Shown here piece after piece: positions 24,576-59,712 of a stretch of DNA of 64,000 nucleotides. The stretch's first letter is position 1. Each line of letters starts with the position of its first letter. The DNA is from Halocaridina rubra (lineage: Eukaryota > Arthropoda > Malacostraca > Decapoda > Atyidae). The stretch covers positions 1 through 64,000 of the forward strand of contig JAXCGZ010005729.1 of assembly GCA_037179515.1 (NCBI GenBank), read 5' to 3'. A program made the position numbers and the translations under genes. Below the pieces are notes generated by a model. It worked only from the letters and a program-made list of their open reading frames with translations. It was not told where the DNA came from and ran no database searches.

Positions 24576-25390
24576 GTATGGTGGGTTTCCCTCAAGAAAA
24601 CTCTTTAAATAAAGTAGCTCTGAAAGGTTCTGAGGTGCACTCTGGGCTTATGAAATATGTAGATACAGGAATATTTGTAGCTTCTGTAATCATTGGTTAT
24701 GATTGATCAAGTCTCCATCAAATTTTCCAGCAATTGCTTATTTCTGAGTGAAGGAGACATTCAGTCAAGCTAAAAATGCTCTAAATTTATTGCTAAAGCA
24801 AACTATAAGACAAATCTTTAAAAACACTTATAAATCAACAAAAGTATTCAGGAAGTGTACCTCAAATATTAATCAGATTAGCCTTTTTGGGAGAGAATTT
24901 TTAAATCTTAAAGTCATATAATCCATATGGTAGATGTAAAAACTCAGGATATCCTTTCTAGTAGGGATACCCTGCTAGAAAGATTATAAGATTATCTTAT
25001 AAAGATTACATGTCAATAAACTTTATTGACAGCACATAAATATACATACAACATAAACTTTAAACAGTTATTAAATACTTCTTCACATACATTTATTTAC
25101 AATCATTGCAACATATTCTGAGACATACCCGGCAAGTACTAGGACCAAGTACTTGCCCTTCGTAGTGAAGTGGTAGAATTAAGTTTTGATATTTTACCAA
25201 TGCGGTTGGCAGTATAAAGATCTTAAATCTGGCCGTAGACTACCTTTAGAGCTTATAATTATGATTACTGATAAAATGTAGTGTTCAGTTTTGATTACCT
25301 TCATTTTGTAAAGATTAAGTTGGAAGCGTATTATCTAAATGCTGTACAGTATGTGTCATATTATGAATTACCATTAGTGCTCATTAAAAT

Positions 25391-25520
25391 GTAGCTTTGC
25401 GGATACTAGTTGGAGCTGGGGAATTAAGGCTGGATGCCCTTCCTAACACCTCGCAGTGGGCTCAAACTCACCTTAGTTGCATTCTGAGTTGTGCAGTCAA
25501 CCACTGAGGTACCATGGCCT
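25391..25520 (-). mobile_element. tRNA-headed SINE (type 2), truncated
   Basis: GTTGGAGCTGGGGAATTAAG, GCTGGATGCCCTTCCTAAC and CAACCACTGAGGTACCATGG are in family order on the plus strand. Confidence 0.6.
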
Positions 25521-25549
25521 CCAAATGCACCGTTTTATGTCTCACGCAT

Positions 25550-25692
25550 GGTCCCCATTTGAATTGAGATGTATACAAACATGTTGGAGCTGGGATTAAG
25601 GCTAGATGCCCTTCCTAATGCTCTGGTGGTATCGAATCATCCTTAGTTTCATTTTGACTTGTGGAATCTACCTCTAAGCTATGTTGGCCCCT
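25550..25692 (-). mobile_element. tRNA-headed SINE (type 2)
   Basis: A second copy directly beside the previous one. It carries TCCCCATTTGAATTGAGATG and GCTAGATGCCCTTCCTAATG. Confidence 0.62.
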
Positions 25693-26414
25693 ATCTGAAT
25701 ACAGTACAGTATATCCATTTTATTCAAAATGCCATAAAATGACTGGATTATGACACATTGATTTGAATAAGAAATTGTCATAAAGCATGATTTGGACAGT
25801 TAGGAATGGCTGTAATATTGACATTTAGCAATCATTTGCTTGCTGTACATCCTGTATATATTAATCACGAAATATCTCTTTGATGATAAGAGATACAGCA
25901 CATAATGGGAGACCCTTGATTACATGCTTACTCTTTATATCTTTGTATCCTTATCATTTATCATTTGATAAGAATTTATATATTTATGGTGCTTGATGTC
26001 AGTTATTGAAACTTGCTCTTCATTTAACGTGCCTTGTCGTCTGTCGTTCTTTTGAGACACTGCAGAGAATCACATTTTCTGCTGTTTATCTCTTGGTATT
26101 GTTTGTTTTTTGAAAGCTGAACAGTGAAGACAAAATAGACTAAAGAATAAAGTTTGTCATTCTTTTGAAACACAGTGCATAGAGTCAAACGTCCTGTGTT
26201 TTATCTTCTGGTATTGTTGGTTTGTGTGTGTTTGTTTTACAGAGTTTAAACTGTGAAAACATAATAACTTAAAAGTAAATTTGTAGTGAAATAATTTTGG
26301 CATGACAAAGAATGGCATATAACTTATGGGAGGATATAAAGGTAAATAAGAAATGGGATTTTCCTACTTAGTAAGTGTCGAATGTGTAATCATTTTATGA
26401 AAACATATTGGTGT

Positions 26415-26585
26415 GTATATGCCTAATTGTGCTTGCAGAAAAGTGCCCTATGCTCGTTACTTCCCATCCTCTGGTCGGTTTAATTTTTTGCTAACTAACG
26501 CTTATCATATTTATCTTAAAACATATGAATGCATTTAGCATTTACTGTTTTCTCCCTTGAGATGTTCCTCAAACTACCTCAGAAA
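26415..26585 (-). mobile_element. CR1/Jockey-type LINE 3' tail, old copy
   Basis: TGCCTAATTGTGCTTGCAG and the following segment align with the 3'UTR and last codons of the LINE at 22465, reversed and diverged. Confidence 0.5.
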
Positions 26586-26652
26586 TATGTTTTGACTGAA
26601 GACTTTAAATGTGACATGTCATTAGCCAAGATGTACTTGTTGTTATTGTTTG

Positions 26653-26702
26653 CCATTTTGTATCGCTATTAATCCCCATTTGAATAGGGGTGGATACAGA
26701 TA
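26653..26702 (-). mobile_element. tRNA-headed SINE (type 2), short piece
   Basis: Only the terminal segment TATTAATCCCCATTTGAATAG with GGGGTGGATACAGATAGG remains. Confidence 0.5.
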
Positions 26703-26732
26703 GGTCTGTACTATCTTTTGAGCCACCCGTAT

Positions 26733-30579
<3,847 letters not shown>

Positions 30580-30651
<72 letters not shown>
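30580..30651. repeat. (TA)n microsatellite
   Basis: About 70 bases of TA between Tigger-like elements B and C. Confidence 0.98.
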
Positions 30652-32586
<1,935 letters not shown>

Positions 32587-32595
32587 CGACAACTG

Positions 32596-33297
32596 GTGGC
32601 AGCGCAGTACGGATCACACTTCTGGAAAAAAGTACGAAGAGACTCTCATATCAGAAGAAACCAGTGCGAAGAAAAGAAAAGAATGGCAAAAGCAGAAATC
32701 CAACATCTCCCAATTCAAGAAATGAGTGACGAGGCCAAACACCGGAGAATTCTCGAACTGGAGGAGCACGTGCGGCGCCTACAAACTCCTGCCGACGCCG
32801 CTCCGTCGAGAAGGAACTTGGTCAACGCCGACAGAGAAACCGACGCCTCAAACATCGACGGACAGCCTGCCGCTTCGAGCCCCGTGGTGACACAGGGAAC
32901 GCAGCAGGACAAGCCCCCACCCCGTGCCCTGGTTGTAAAGGCGCCTCGAGTCAAAAATTCTCTTTTATACCTCGACGACGCAAAAGTAAAAGACCTCGAA
33001 TGTCCGTCCATAATTCCCGCGGCCGACTTCCTGAAATACTTTGGTCTGCGGATGAGAAGTGACGAGTGGTCAAATAGAGAATATTATGAAACTTTTAAGG
33101 AACTATTCCTAAGATATTTCTTAGTAAGCCGAAGAGTGACCGGAGCATTGAGTGAAAATGCCCATTACAAGAAGTATAAGTTGCCGGATCCGACCAAGAA
33201 GATGGCGATTCGTCGATTTTACTCGAGAGAAGAAGGAGAACCCTCTTCTTCCTTGCCTTCTGCCGTGAAGTCCTTCAGGATCACCTCCTTAAAATAG
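32596..33297 (+). CDS. Gag-like ORF of the LTR element
   Basis: An ORF of 233 codons directly after the left LTR. The N-terminal half has a charged helical stretch (SDEAKHRRILELEEHVRRLQ) and a Pro/Ala-rich linker. The C-terminal half (about residues 120-215) looks folded, with ADFLKYFGLRMRSDEWSNRE and YYETFKELFLRYFLVSRR. No zinc knuckle is present. It is GC-richer than its surroundings. The gag label comes from position only; I do not recognise the family. Confidence 0.45.
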   Translation: MAAQYGSHFWKKVRRDSHIRRNQCEEKKRMAKAEIQHLPIQEMSDEAKHRRILELEEHVRRLQTPADAAPSRRNLVNADRETDASNIDGQPAASSPVVTQGTQQDKPPPRALVVKAPRVKNSLLYLDDAKVKDLECPSIIPAADFLKYFGLRMRSDEWSNREYYETFKELFLRYFLVSRRVTGALSENAHYKKYKLPDPTKKMAIRRFYSREEGEPSSSLPSAVKSFRITSLK

Positions 33298-35031
33298 CTA
33301 AGTACTTGTGATCTGTATCCAGTGAGTAATGGGACAATTAGTAAAAGAAATTGAGGTCGATGGGCGCCGCCATTCTATCTTGTAGTTATGCTTTGACTCA
33401 GCCAACCCGCCTATGAGGGGTGTGGCGCCTAATAAGTTAATAAAAGTAGAATTTCTGTACCCATTACTAACATGGATAATTTGTACTAATAGCTATAAGC
33501 AGTAATAAACTCCATTTTTTGTTATAATTTGAGTAATATAAAGTAATTGCGTTTAAAGGGTGTTCCATTTATTTGTATTAATGCCTAAATTGAATCATAA
33601 GAACGCGAATGTATTGATTTTAATTGAAAATTTAATATACGTGCAATCACTATTACAGTATATTAATTTCTTAAGCGTAAGAATTATAGTGAGAAATATA
33701 CTTGCATCTGCTTTTAAGTTTTTCATAGACCACGTGTGATTTCCGAGAAAGGAATGCGGAAGTGACCAATCGATCTCCCAACCTCGTTATTATAAATATG
33801 TAGTAATTGTACTGATCTTTGATATTTAAAGTACGCGTAAAGTCATTTTTATATTAATCTCTTAAAGTGTAATATTTTGGAGTGAGAAAAGAAAGACATA
33901 AATGACAGATCGTTCTTTTTGTGTTATTATGATGAAGAAATTAATATTATGATACGTGTGTGGCATCTCTTTTGGAAGAATAAGAAATTCTGTGATATTG
34001 TTTAGAGATGAGTTTTTTAAATTTTGCGCTACGCAGGTGAAAGTAAAAGTAATTTCGAGTGAATTTGTGCTGTCCTGGAATAGGGGAGGTTTTTCAGTGT
34101 CACCCAAACGTAGCTTCAAGGGAGTAGAATGTTTGTTTGTTTGTTAGAATGGGACCTAGGACTGGTGAGGCAGTCTTGTGACCGTGCGGCCCAACCGAGA
34201 TTTCACCTTTACTCTCCTTCAGAGAGATCGGGAAAGGGAAACCAACGCGTTGTAAATAAAAGGGAATTTTACAGAACGGGGATGATTGTTTTGAAAGTGA
34301 TGCAGCGAGTGAGGCAGAGAATGAGTATGAATGACTGGGGGTATAATGGGGGGTTGCTCTAAGGGGTGAAATCGCGGAAAGCACCGTTAGGAAGCATGAT
34401 TGGGGAGTCTGCGAGGATCGTTCCCCTTCTCCGCCAGGTCCTTCTGCATGCCATATCAGAGTATTTTTATGGGAGGTGATGCGCTGTTGCAATATCTATT
34501 GAGGGATATTTTTGAGAAAATGATTCTCCACCTGCCCAGATATGGTTGAGATGCCAAGTTTGTTTTATTTTTTTTTTTGTCCCCTACTCCGCCAATGAGA
34601 TTATTATTCGATTTCCGAGAGATTCCAAGATAGATATTACGTGATAAAGGACGTGAATCTATGAATGATTCTTTATTTTCTTTGCTAGCTGCAGTATATA
34701 CATTATTTGTCTGAAGAGATATGTTAGATTGATAAAATAAAACTTTGTGAGTTTTAGCCATGATAATGTTTATCAAAATTATTTCAGCTTGGTCATAAAG
34801 AAAGAGTGAGAGCTGACACGAAATGACAACAAGAATGTTACACAGCCGTTTCCCGTATTTGAGAGAGCGGAAGTTGATCCAGAAGCCAAAAGAACAGGGG
34901 AGAGAACAGCGCCCACATGCGCACCCCCGTAAAAGCAAACAGACAGAACAGTTATATGTCGAACTTCTCCCTGTTCTGGAGGAAATTCTGTTGTATAGTA
35001 ATTTAAATAAGTCAAATTCGAGATAGTAAAA

Positions 35032-35152
<121 letters not shown>

Positions 35153-35984
35153 TGTTTGAATTGTTCATGTACAACTCCTTACGAGATTTTGAAACTTAAG
35201 CAAAATGCATTCTTTACTGTTGCTAATGAAATATACTTTTTGTTTTTATTATTGCATACACAGAGACAGACTTTTTATATTCATTGATACCCGTTTTTGT
35301 TATATAGTTTTTTGTATTGAAGAAATCTTTAAAATCTTAATTAAAGAGTTTTGAAAAGATTATCTAGAAATAATTATTGTTAATTACTATCACTGTCATG
35401 AATTTAAAATTATAATTGAGCTAATTAAGATAATTAAGATTCGCAGAATTTATATGTTGAGTTTTAAGTTTAAAAATTAATGACACTTAAGTCCTTTTTA
35501 AGAAGTTGTTAAGAAAAAGATATTTGTTTTTTTGTTGATCGTAGTGAAGATATTGTCACATATGATTTTAATCTTTTGCTTTAATTTCATCAGAGTGTGT
35601 TCTTCGACTCAACCCTCTGATTTATAGCAAGAAAAAGATTGTCATTATAGACAAGGATGTGTATGCTATTACAGTAAAGTCCTTAGCAATATTAAACAGA
35701 GAGGAATAGATTTATGCTTCGATGTTTCTGCAGTTGTACACTAAGTTCTTTTGCTTTTGTTTTTTTTAATTGGAAATAAGAATAGCCCTCTGACAATAAA
35801 AGTAAAACTCTATCGATAGTCATTGCTCACGTTTATTCACTTTTATTTGTTTATTTATTCTTTTATTATGTAGAGATACTCCGCGATGCTTGATTTTTTA
35901 TTTCAGTGCATGTAAAGGAAGGAGGCCCGTCTCATCTGACACGTGGGTGGATACCGCAACGTATATCACGGTCGCCCAGTCAAC

Positions 35985-36015
<31 letters not shown>

Positions 36016-36283
36016 CTGAGACTGACATGAGCTTCTTCCGATACTACAAGAATGTTGCCGTCATTGATTCTTTTTATTGTTTTTTTCCAGCGAAGCTAGG
36101 CGATACTTGTGCCTACATTTTATTGCAGTCGATAAATTGTTACATGCTGTTATTGCATAAATACTGATAAGACATCGGTAGTACCGCCATTTGCATAAAT
36201 ATTTTTGCCACATGTCGCAACTGTTTAGAGAATAGATAGAACTCCCATTGACAAATTGGAGAGCCCGAAAGTTGCCGTTTATG

Positions 36284-36386
<103 letters not shown>

Positions 36387-37919
36387 GACAGCAGGAATGT
36401 GAATAGTAAAAGAGACTGTGTTAGAATGAGCATTACTATGAAATATAAGTATAGAACTCTGTTCTTACATCTGAATGCCAGTCTCCGTTGTATATGTATG
36501 ACTATTCCTGAATTAATATTTTTATTTTATTTTTTATTATTCTTATTATGATCATGATTATTAGTAATATTATTATGTTGACTATTATTGTTGCTATCTC
36601 TCAATGGCCTGTTGCTAATTATTATTTTTGAAATGCAATCAGCAGTAACCTGATGACTTGTATTTTTCATCTGAATTCCTGCTTGATATTATTGTAGCCA
36701 CTGCTAATAAGAATATTTCTTTAGTGGTTTTTCTCAGTATTTAATGATTATTCTGTTTGATGTCTATAGTAGAGTAATGCTATGTAGCAGTTTCTCAGCT
36801 AAGTCCTAAGTATCTTGGAGTAATAATTTAGTTGTGTAGACACATACCTTCCATCACCACCCTATTTCTAGGCAGCCCCGACCTGCAAGTTCTAAAAGTC
36901 TTTAGATTTTGTTCTCTCTCAAACAAGTCCCTGTTGCCCATTGAATAGAGATTGCAATCACTTGCAGTTGCAGGGGAGGCAAAGTATAGCCTCAGATTAC
37001 CGACGTATGGCCATTGTTGGTACCCTGAAGTCATAGGGAACCTTTCTTACAACTGTAGTAGTGACATAGGTTCAAATTTTCATCCCGAGGTCTGCTTCAA
37101 AGGTACATGTGTATGCAGTACTGAAGAGAATCGCGCTGACGTTGCAGGTCTCCTACAGGGTGGTCTTAGTCAAGATCGGCCCGAGGGTAGGACGAAAAAG
37201 CCAGGCTGGAGGGGTTCGGAAGGTGCATCGATCGCTTCCTCTTTGTCTTGCCTATCTTAGAAAGAAGATAATTTATGGTAGTGTACGAACCTGGGCCTGC
37301 AGTGAAGACGGCGGGGGAGTGAAAAAATGAGGACAGAGAAACCGTTGAATAACGCTTAGCAAGAATTTCATGAGCAAGGGAAAGAAAAAAAAAAAGTCTT
37401 TAATATCTTAATAATACCTTAAAAAGCCATGTAAACGAATTGATGAAATCCCAGAAGAAAAGAGAATTCCCATACATGTCCTAACTGTAGTGAAAAGAGA
37501 GAAAAAAAAAGAATTTTTTTTTAAATATCTTAATAATACCTTTAGAAGCCACGTACACGCATTGATGGGATTCAAACAGAAAGAAAAAAAAATCCCTATA
37601 CATGTCCAAACTTTATTGAAGAGAGAAAGAAGGGTATTTAAAATCCCTTATTAGTTGTTGAAAAAACAACCCACGTATTAGAACTGAGAAAACGGGAAAG
37701 AAAAGGTCCCCACCGTCTTTGACCACTGTGCTAAAAGACCAATTCTTTTGTTATTTGTTTTACTAGTTTTAAGATAATTTTAAGCGACAACTCAGAGACT
37801 CCTTTAAATATAGTTTTTGAATAAGTGCCTTTGATAAATTGTATGATTTGCACCAATAGTAATAAGTTGTCTTCTGCCTAAATAATATCATTGTTTTGCT
37901 TAGATATTATCATCGTTCT

Positions 37920-38125
37920 GCTGGCTAGTACAGTGGTAACGCGCTGGCTTCGCATTCACGAGGTCGAAAGATCGGTTCCCGTCCAAGACCGAGAGTTTAA
38001 GCTGTTTACTGGCAGGAACTGCTGTGTTTGGACACCACAGTGGGGGGTTGGGGCTTGCCCTGGCTGACGAATACCCATTGTATTGAAATGGAAATAAAGA
38101 TTATTATTATTATTATTATTATTAC
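37920..38125 (+). mobile_element. tRNA-derived SINE (type 1)
   Basis: The head TAGTACAGTGG fits the Pol III A box exactly and GGTTCCCGTCC is a B-box-like segment. The body carries CAGGAACTGCTGTG and GGGGTTGGGGCTTGCCC. The tail GAATACCCATTGTATTG and AAATGGAAATAAAG ends in (ATT)n. It is inserted inside the LTR element. A close copy is at 49624. Confidence 0.85.
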
Positions 38126-38674
38126 TGAATAGGAATTGCATATTGAAATGATGAATGTTTTCTGACTTTTCACATCGTAACAAATATTTTGTTTCAGGAG
38201 TAGTTTTTTAAGGCCTAATTTTAAGACAAATCAATGCCCCATAGTAACGATAGGAATTTACCATTTATGCTATTGTCTATCGCATTTTAAATGTTCGTAC
38301 ATACCAATGTTCTACATGATTCATATTTTTACTGTAACTAACCAACTTTTGTAAATCTTTTGAAAAAGGAGAGAAGTAGACACAGTAACGTCATGATCTA
38401 AACTAACTTGTGAGCTTAATTAATGTTTGATAATGATTAGTTACACACTGAAATCCTAATGATTAAGGTTAATTTTATTTTTTAAATATAGGAATGTTTG
38501 TACTAAAGATTGTTTAGTGTTCATAGAACTAGGAATTCTTAGATAATAGCTTAAATAATTCGGCCCCATTTCTATTGTAAACTAATGTTAACTAGGATAT
38601 GTCCAAGGGCTCTCGAAAAAAATAGCCCATGCTTCGACTGAAATAAAAGATATTTCAGTTTTGGTTGGGAGGGA

Positions 38675-41340
<2,666 letters not shown>

Positions 41341-41352
41341 AAAAAAAAAAAA

Positions 41353-41539
<187 letters not shown>

Positions 41540-41617
41540 TTCTTTTTTTCTTTTTTACACTTGGCCAAAACTTGATATATTTTTTCTTTATTTTGCTCTC
41601 CTTTCCAGGCTGCAACA

Positions 41618-55798
<14,181 letters not shown>

Positions 55799-57760
55799 TT
55801 AGCAGGACAGAGTTTTAAATGCATTTTTTTACTGGAAATGATGAATTATTATATATTCGTGTTCCATAACTAGGTTACAACATTTGAAAATTATATTGAC
55901 ATCCATTCTGTGACCTTTCCAGTTGGTAGTTTAACCATGTTTCATAGTGGAAACATTCCAAAAACAGGTGTATTATCCTTACTGTTCTGTAGAGAAGCAC
56001 TTTTATGTGTATGAAATAGTAGTCCAATAGCATTATGAGTATAGTGCAACAGCAATACCAAATATATTGTTGCTATTGCAAATCCATGTGTATTATCTTT
56101 CACTGTAAATCGTCTTGCCATTTACAGCTCTGAGCACTGTATATGGTATAGTTATCCATAGGTGTGAGTGGGCATATAAACACCGTTCCTCCTGTTTGTA
56201 AACAAAGTTTTAATTACTCGTGGATCGACGTTTACTTTACAGATTTTCGTTTAAGGAAGCAGCTAGTTATGATATGCATTTAGAGCTTACTATATGAGGT
56301 TTGTGAATAATCGTAATCAGAAAGAGGAGGAAAAATTTAAATTAGGAGAGGTTATTATGGTAGTCTCTTAGCTCTTGGTAGGTACGTATGCAACTGCCTG
56401 CGAAACATGGAATACTGCATTGGAATTTTATGTTTCTAACAGAGATATATAGAACTATAGGTTGTCTGTTTTTATACATGAAAGCCAGCTTTTACACCAA
56501 AGGAAATATTATAATAGGTTTCATTTTGAATTAGCATTCACTGGTCATTTACTTCCCCAGCTTTATATATGTTCTATTAATATTTGGTGACACGTAAGTG
56601 TAACGTTTTATATAGTATTATTAGAAATTTAAGTTTACGCCTGTAGTGAAAAGCTCAAATCGTAGTGACAAATAACTAAACCTGCTCTCTGGTATTTTTT
56701 TTCCAGAAATCTTATTCATATCTTACCGGAGTCAGAGTACTGGAATACTAAAATGGAAAAGTGTCTTAGCAGTTTAATGTTAGTTCATAGACTAAATGTA
56801 GTGTAGACTCAGAATGAAATAATTCACAATTTTGGCTGTGCATATTAAGAGGTTGGTGTGTGTGCCTGCATCGTTCTCTATTTTACGAGTGTCGTATCCG
56901 TAAGTTAAAATGCACGACAATTACAGCTGATGAGAATTTTCTAGACTTAATACTGTTACCAGTATTTTGTAATTATTATTGCAGTTTTGAGATTTCTGTT
57001 GTATTTATTATCTCAGTTGTGAGACTTCTGTTAAAGTGACTACTTGTATGTTTTCATGTAATTTTAATGTTAATCTAATAATTGAAATAGACAACTTTTA
57101 CCACATTTTATCTTTTGTGCAGTAATGCATTGGTTCAGAACAACTGTTATTTTCCATTAGCTAGATAGTTTTAGGAGCTTGAAATTAGTATTATAAATTA
57201 TATGGTCATCCCAACACAAGTTATTTCTGTGTGTGTATTTTATCAGAAAATGAGATCAGTGGCACCAGTGTATTGTGTGTATGGTTACATAATTTCCAGT
57301 AGCTAAACTTAATTTTAAGCATATGATATTTTTGCATTATAAAACCATTTACAGTAAGAGAAAGATTTAATTTTATTTTTGTGTAATATGTGGTGCATGA
57401 CGAGTAGAATTATATTCTCTGTCTACATTTATCATGATGGTTTACATTAATACTTGTGTGATGTGTATGTCATGGTTTTCAGGATCTTTATGTTGAGTGA
57501 GTAATGTTGCTTTTGATTCTATAGATCTTGTAAAGAGGAGTAACCCTAGGGTGCTCCAGAGTTGTTCAGATTTACAAGTCAGATCACCTAACCTAATCAA
57601 ATCTAACAATTTACGGGGTTATATAACTTTACATGAGTCCTGGAGGATACCTAACCTAACTTTATCTAATCTTATCTAACAAGTACTAGGTTAGTCAACT
57701 TTACTTGGAGTTCTTGGGGTTATTCATTTGTACAAAATCCGATGCTGCACTAGTTCTGTA
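55799..57760 (+). other. TEX2 3'UTR and downstream DNA
   Basis: The stretch after the stop has no repeats of the main families until about 57520 and no gene-like ORF. Part is probably 3'UTR. I could not fix the polyadenylation site. Confidence 0.45.
57520..57745. mobile_element. Small MITE-like repeat, diverged
   Basis: GATCTTGTAAAGAGGAGTAA at the left and TTGTACAAAATCCGATG at the right resemble the cleaner copy at 61381-61500. Confidence 0.4.
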
Positions 57761-57761
57761 A

Positions 57762-57901
<140 letters not shown>

Positions 57902-58834
57902 ATCTGAAAGCTTTGAATATGTAATTCTTTTGGATACTTTTACATCTCCTGTGGTTCTATAAGTTATATGAGGATAAAATGCTTGTATGCTGTAGCTATG
58001 CCTCAACAAATGTCATATTTTCTATATGAGTATTATGTCCAAGCTCTTTGTTCCTAAGTTGTATGGAGTCAGAAGTGAATCAAACGCTCATCTAAGTGAA
58101 GACATCTCCCAATTTCCCAAAAAAGTATGCATTCTTGGATTTTTCATATACTAGCAGTCTTCCTCTTGTCTAGAGTGAAGATATCTCGCATTTTCCCCAT
58201 GAAATGTATCTCTTTCTTGTGTTTGTTATATAAAAGCTATCCTCATGTCTATGTTTCCTCTCGTCTAGGATGAAGACATCTCCCACTTTTCCATAATTTG
58301 TGTTTTAGTTACTCTACTTGAACAAAGATTGGTTATATAGGAAACTGAAAATGTCTAGTGCTGAGACTTTCTTCAAATCCTTAGAAACTGTTTTCAGAGC
58401 AAGTGGTCTGTCTGGCCTCAGTATTTCAGAAATTCTAAAACATAATATGTGGGCGTATTACTCATAATAAATACACCCAGAGCTTCAGTTGTTGGATGGG
58501 CCAAAAGTCTCAGTTGTTAGATTCTCTTTATTGAAGTATAATTAAGAAAATGTAATGTATACAGTTCCCCATGTTGCATAGGTATTAAAGAGCAGTGATC
58601 ATCAGGATAGGCCTCAGCGAGGTAATTCCTCACCCAGCAGGGTGTAGAAAATAAATTAAAACCTGTGACTTTGGCCCATGCTGTTATATTTGTTGCAGCA
58701 TAAGACCTGGAGTTTACATCGAGATGACGTTGGCAGATACAGTACTTATACTTCTCAACTAGATTTCAAAAGTGAGTGATCATACCTTGACCAAAGATAG
58801 TAGTGATTATCTATAGTATGATACTGCTTGGGGA

Positions 58835-58995
58835 CCGCTGTGGAGCAGTGGTTAGAGTGCTCGACTTGGGAAGTTTACCCAAGTTCACACCCGCCACTGG
58901 GCTTTAGATAGGGTATCCAGCTTTATTTCCTCAGCTCCAACCTGTCTGTGTTCACCTCATGTCGATTGGGGATTAATCATGACATAAAATGGCTA
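58835..58995 (+). mobile_element. tRNA-headed SINE (type 2), near full length
   Basis: GTGGAGCAGTGGTTAGAGTG, GACTTGGGAAGTTTACCC, TTTCCTCAGCTCCAACCTG and GGGGATTAATCATGACATAA are in family order. Confidence 0.72.
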
Positions 58996-59519
58996 GCAAC
59001 ATGGTATGGTGCTGCTTGCTCCTTGTTTGTAAACCTACTTGTGTACGAATCTTTTATTAACATTATGATAGTAAAAGTTAGATAAGCTTGTAGGACACTA
59101 ACCAATACATAGACTAGTGATACCCAGTGCTTGAAAATATCCGCATTGTTTTGGGGAAAGAATTTTCATATAAAGAGTTCAAGAGATTATAAAATTCCTT
59201 GCAAAGTTTTTTTATATACCAGAACATAGTAAAGTGAAATATTGTGTGATTCATCAATAATTTGGGTAATCACGGAATCCTTATTGGAACTTAGAATTTC
59301 TTAAGAACTTGCTAGACATGAAATAAAATTTGAATGTCTGGGTGCTAAGCTTTCGGTTCAGTTTCTGTTTGTGTATTATTAGGTAGCACAGACACTATGA
59401 ATACTTCCCATACATCATATGCATATCACATATTCTTGACTACTAGGTGCTGACTGTATTTTGCATTAACCTACATTTAATCAGGTTTTGAGCAATGAGA
59501 AAATACTAATATTTACAAA

Positions 59520-59712
59520 TGCCACAATCTCCCTTGTAAGGGGGATGGCTGAGTCCGAGCACATACATTCATCAGAAGCTATTACTGTAAACCTAATCGG
59601 TGCTCTTAGTTCCTTGGGGGGTAGTGGGTTGCCACAATGAGCCAAGAGTGGTCGAGGTATATTAGCTTCTGGTGAATGTGTACTTTGACTTAGCCACCCC
59701 CTTGTGAAACAC
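59520..59712. mobile_element. Palindromic (fold-back) MITE, full copy
   Basis: The left arm CTCCCTTGTAAGGGGGATGG, with CATTCATCAGAAGCT, is matched by the right arm TTAGCTTCTGGTGAATGTG with TTAGCCACCCCCTTGTGA. Confidence 0.65.

Larger units (their letters stand above)
24576..26414. other. Interval with SINE fragments only
   Basis: Apart from two type 2 SINEs (25391-25520 and 25550-25692), nothing in this AT-rich stretch can be assigned. Confidence 0.5.

Noticed and set aside
34100..34938. Minus-strand ORFs of 130 and 160 codons in the LTR element interior
   Set aside because: They show no pol, env or other recognisable motif, overlap plus-strand ORFs of similar quality, and have simple composition.
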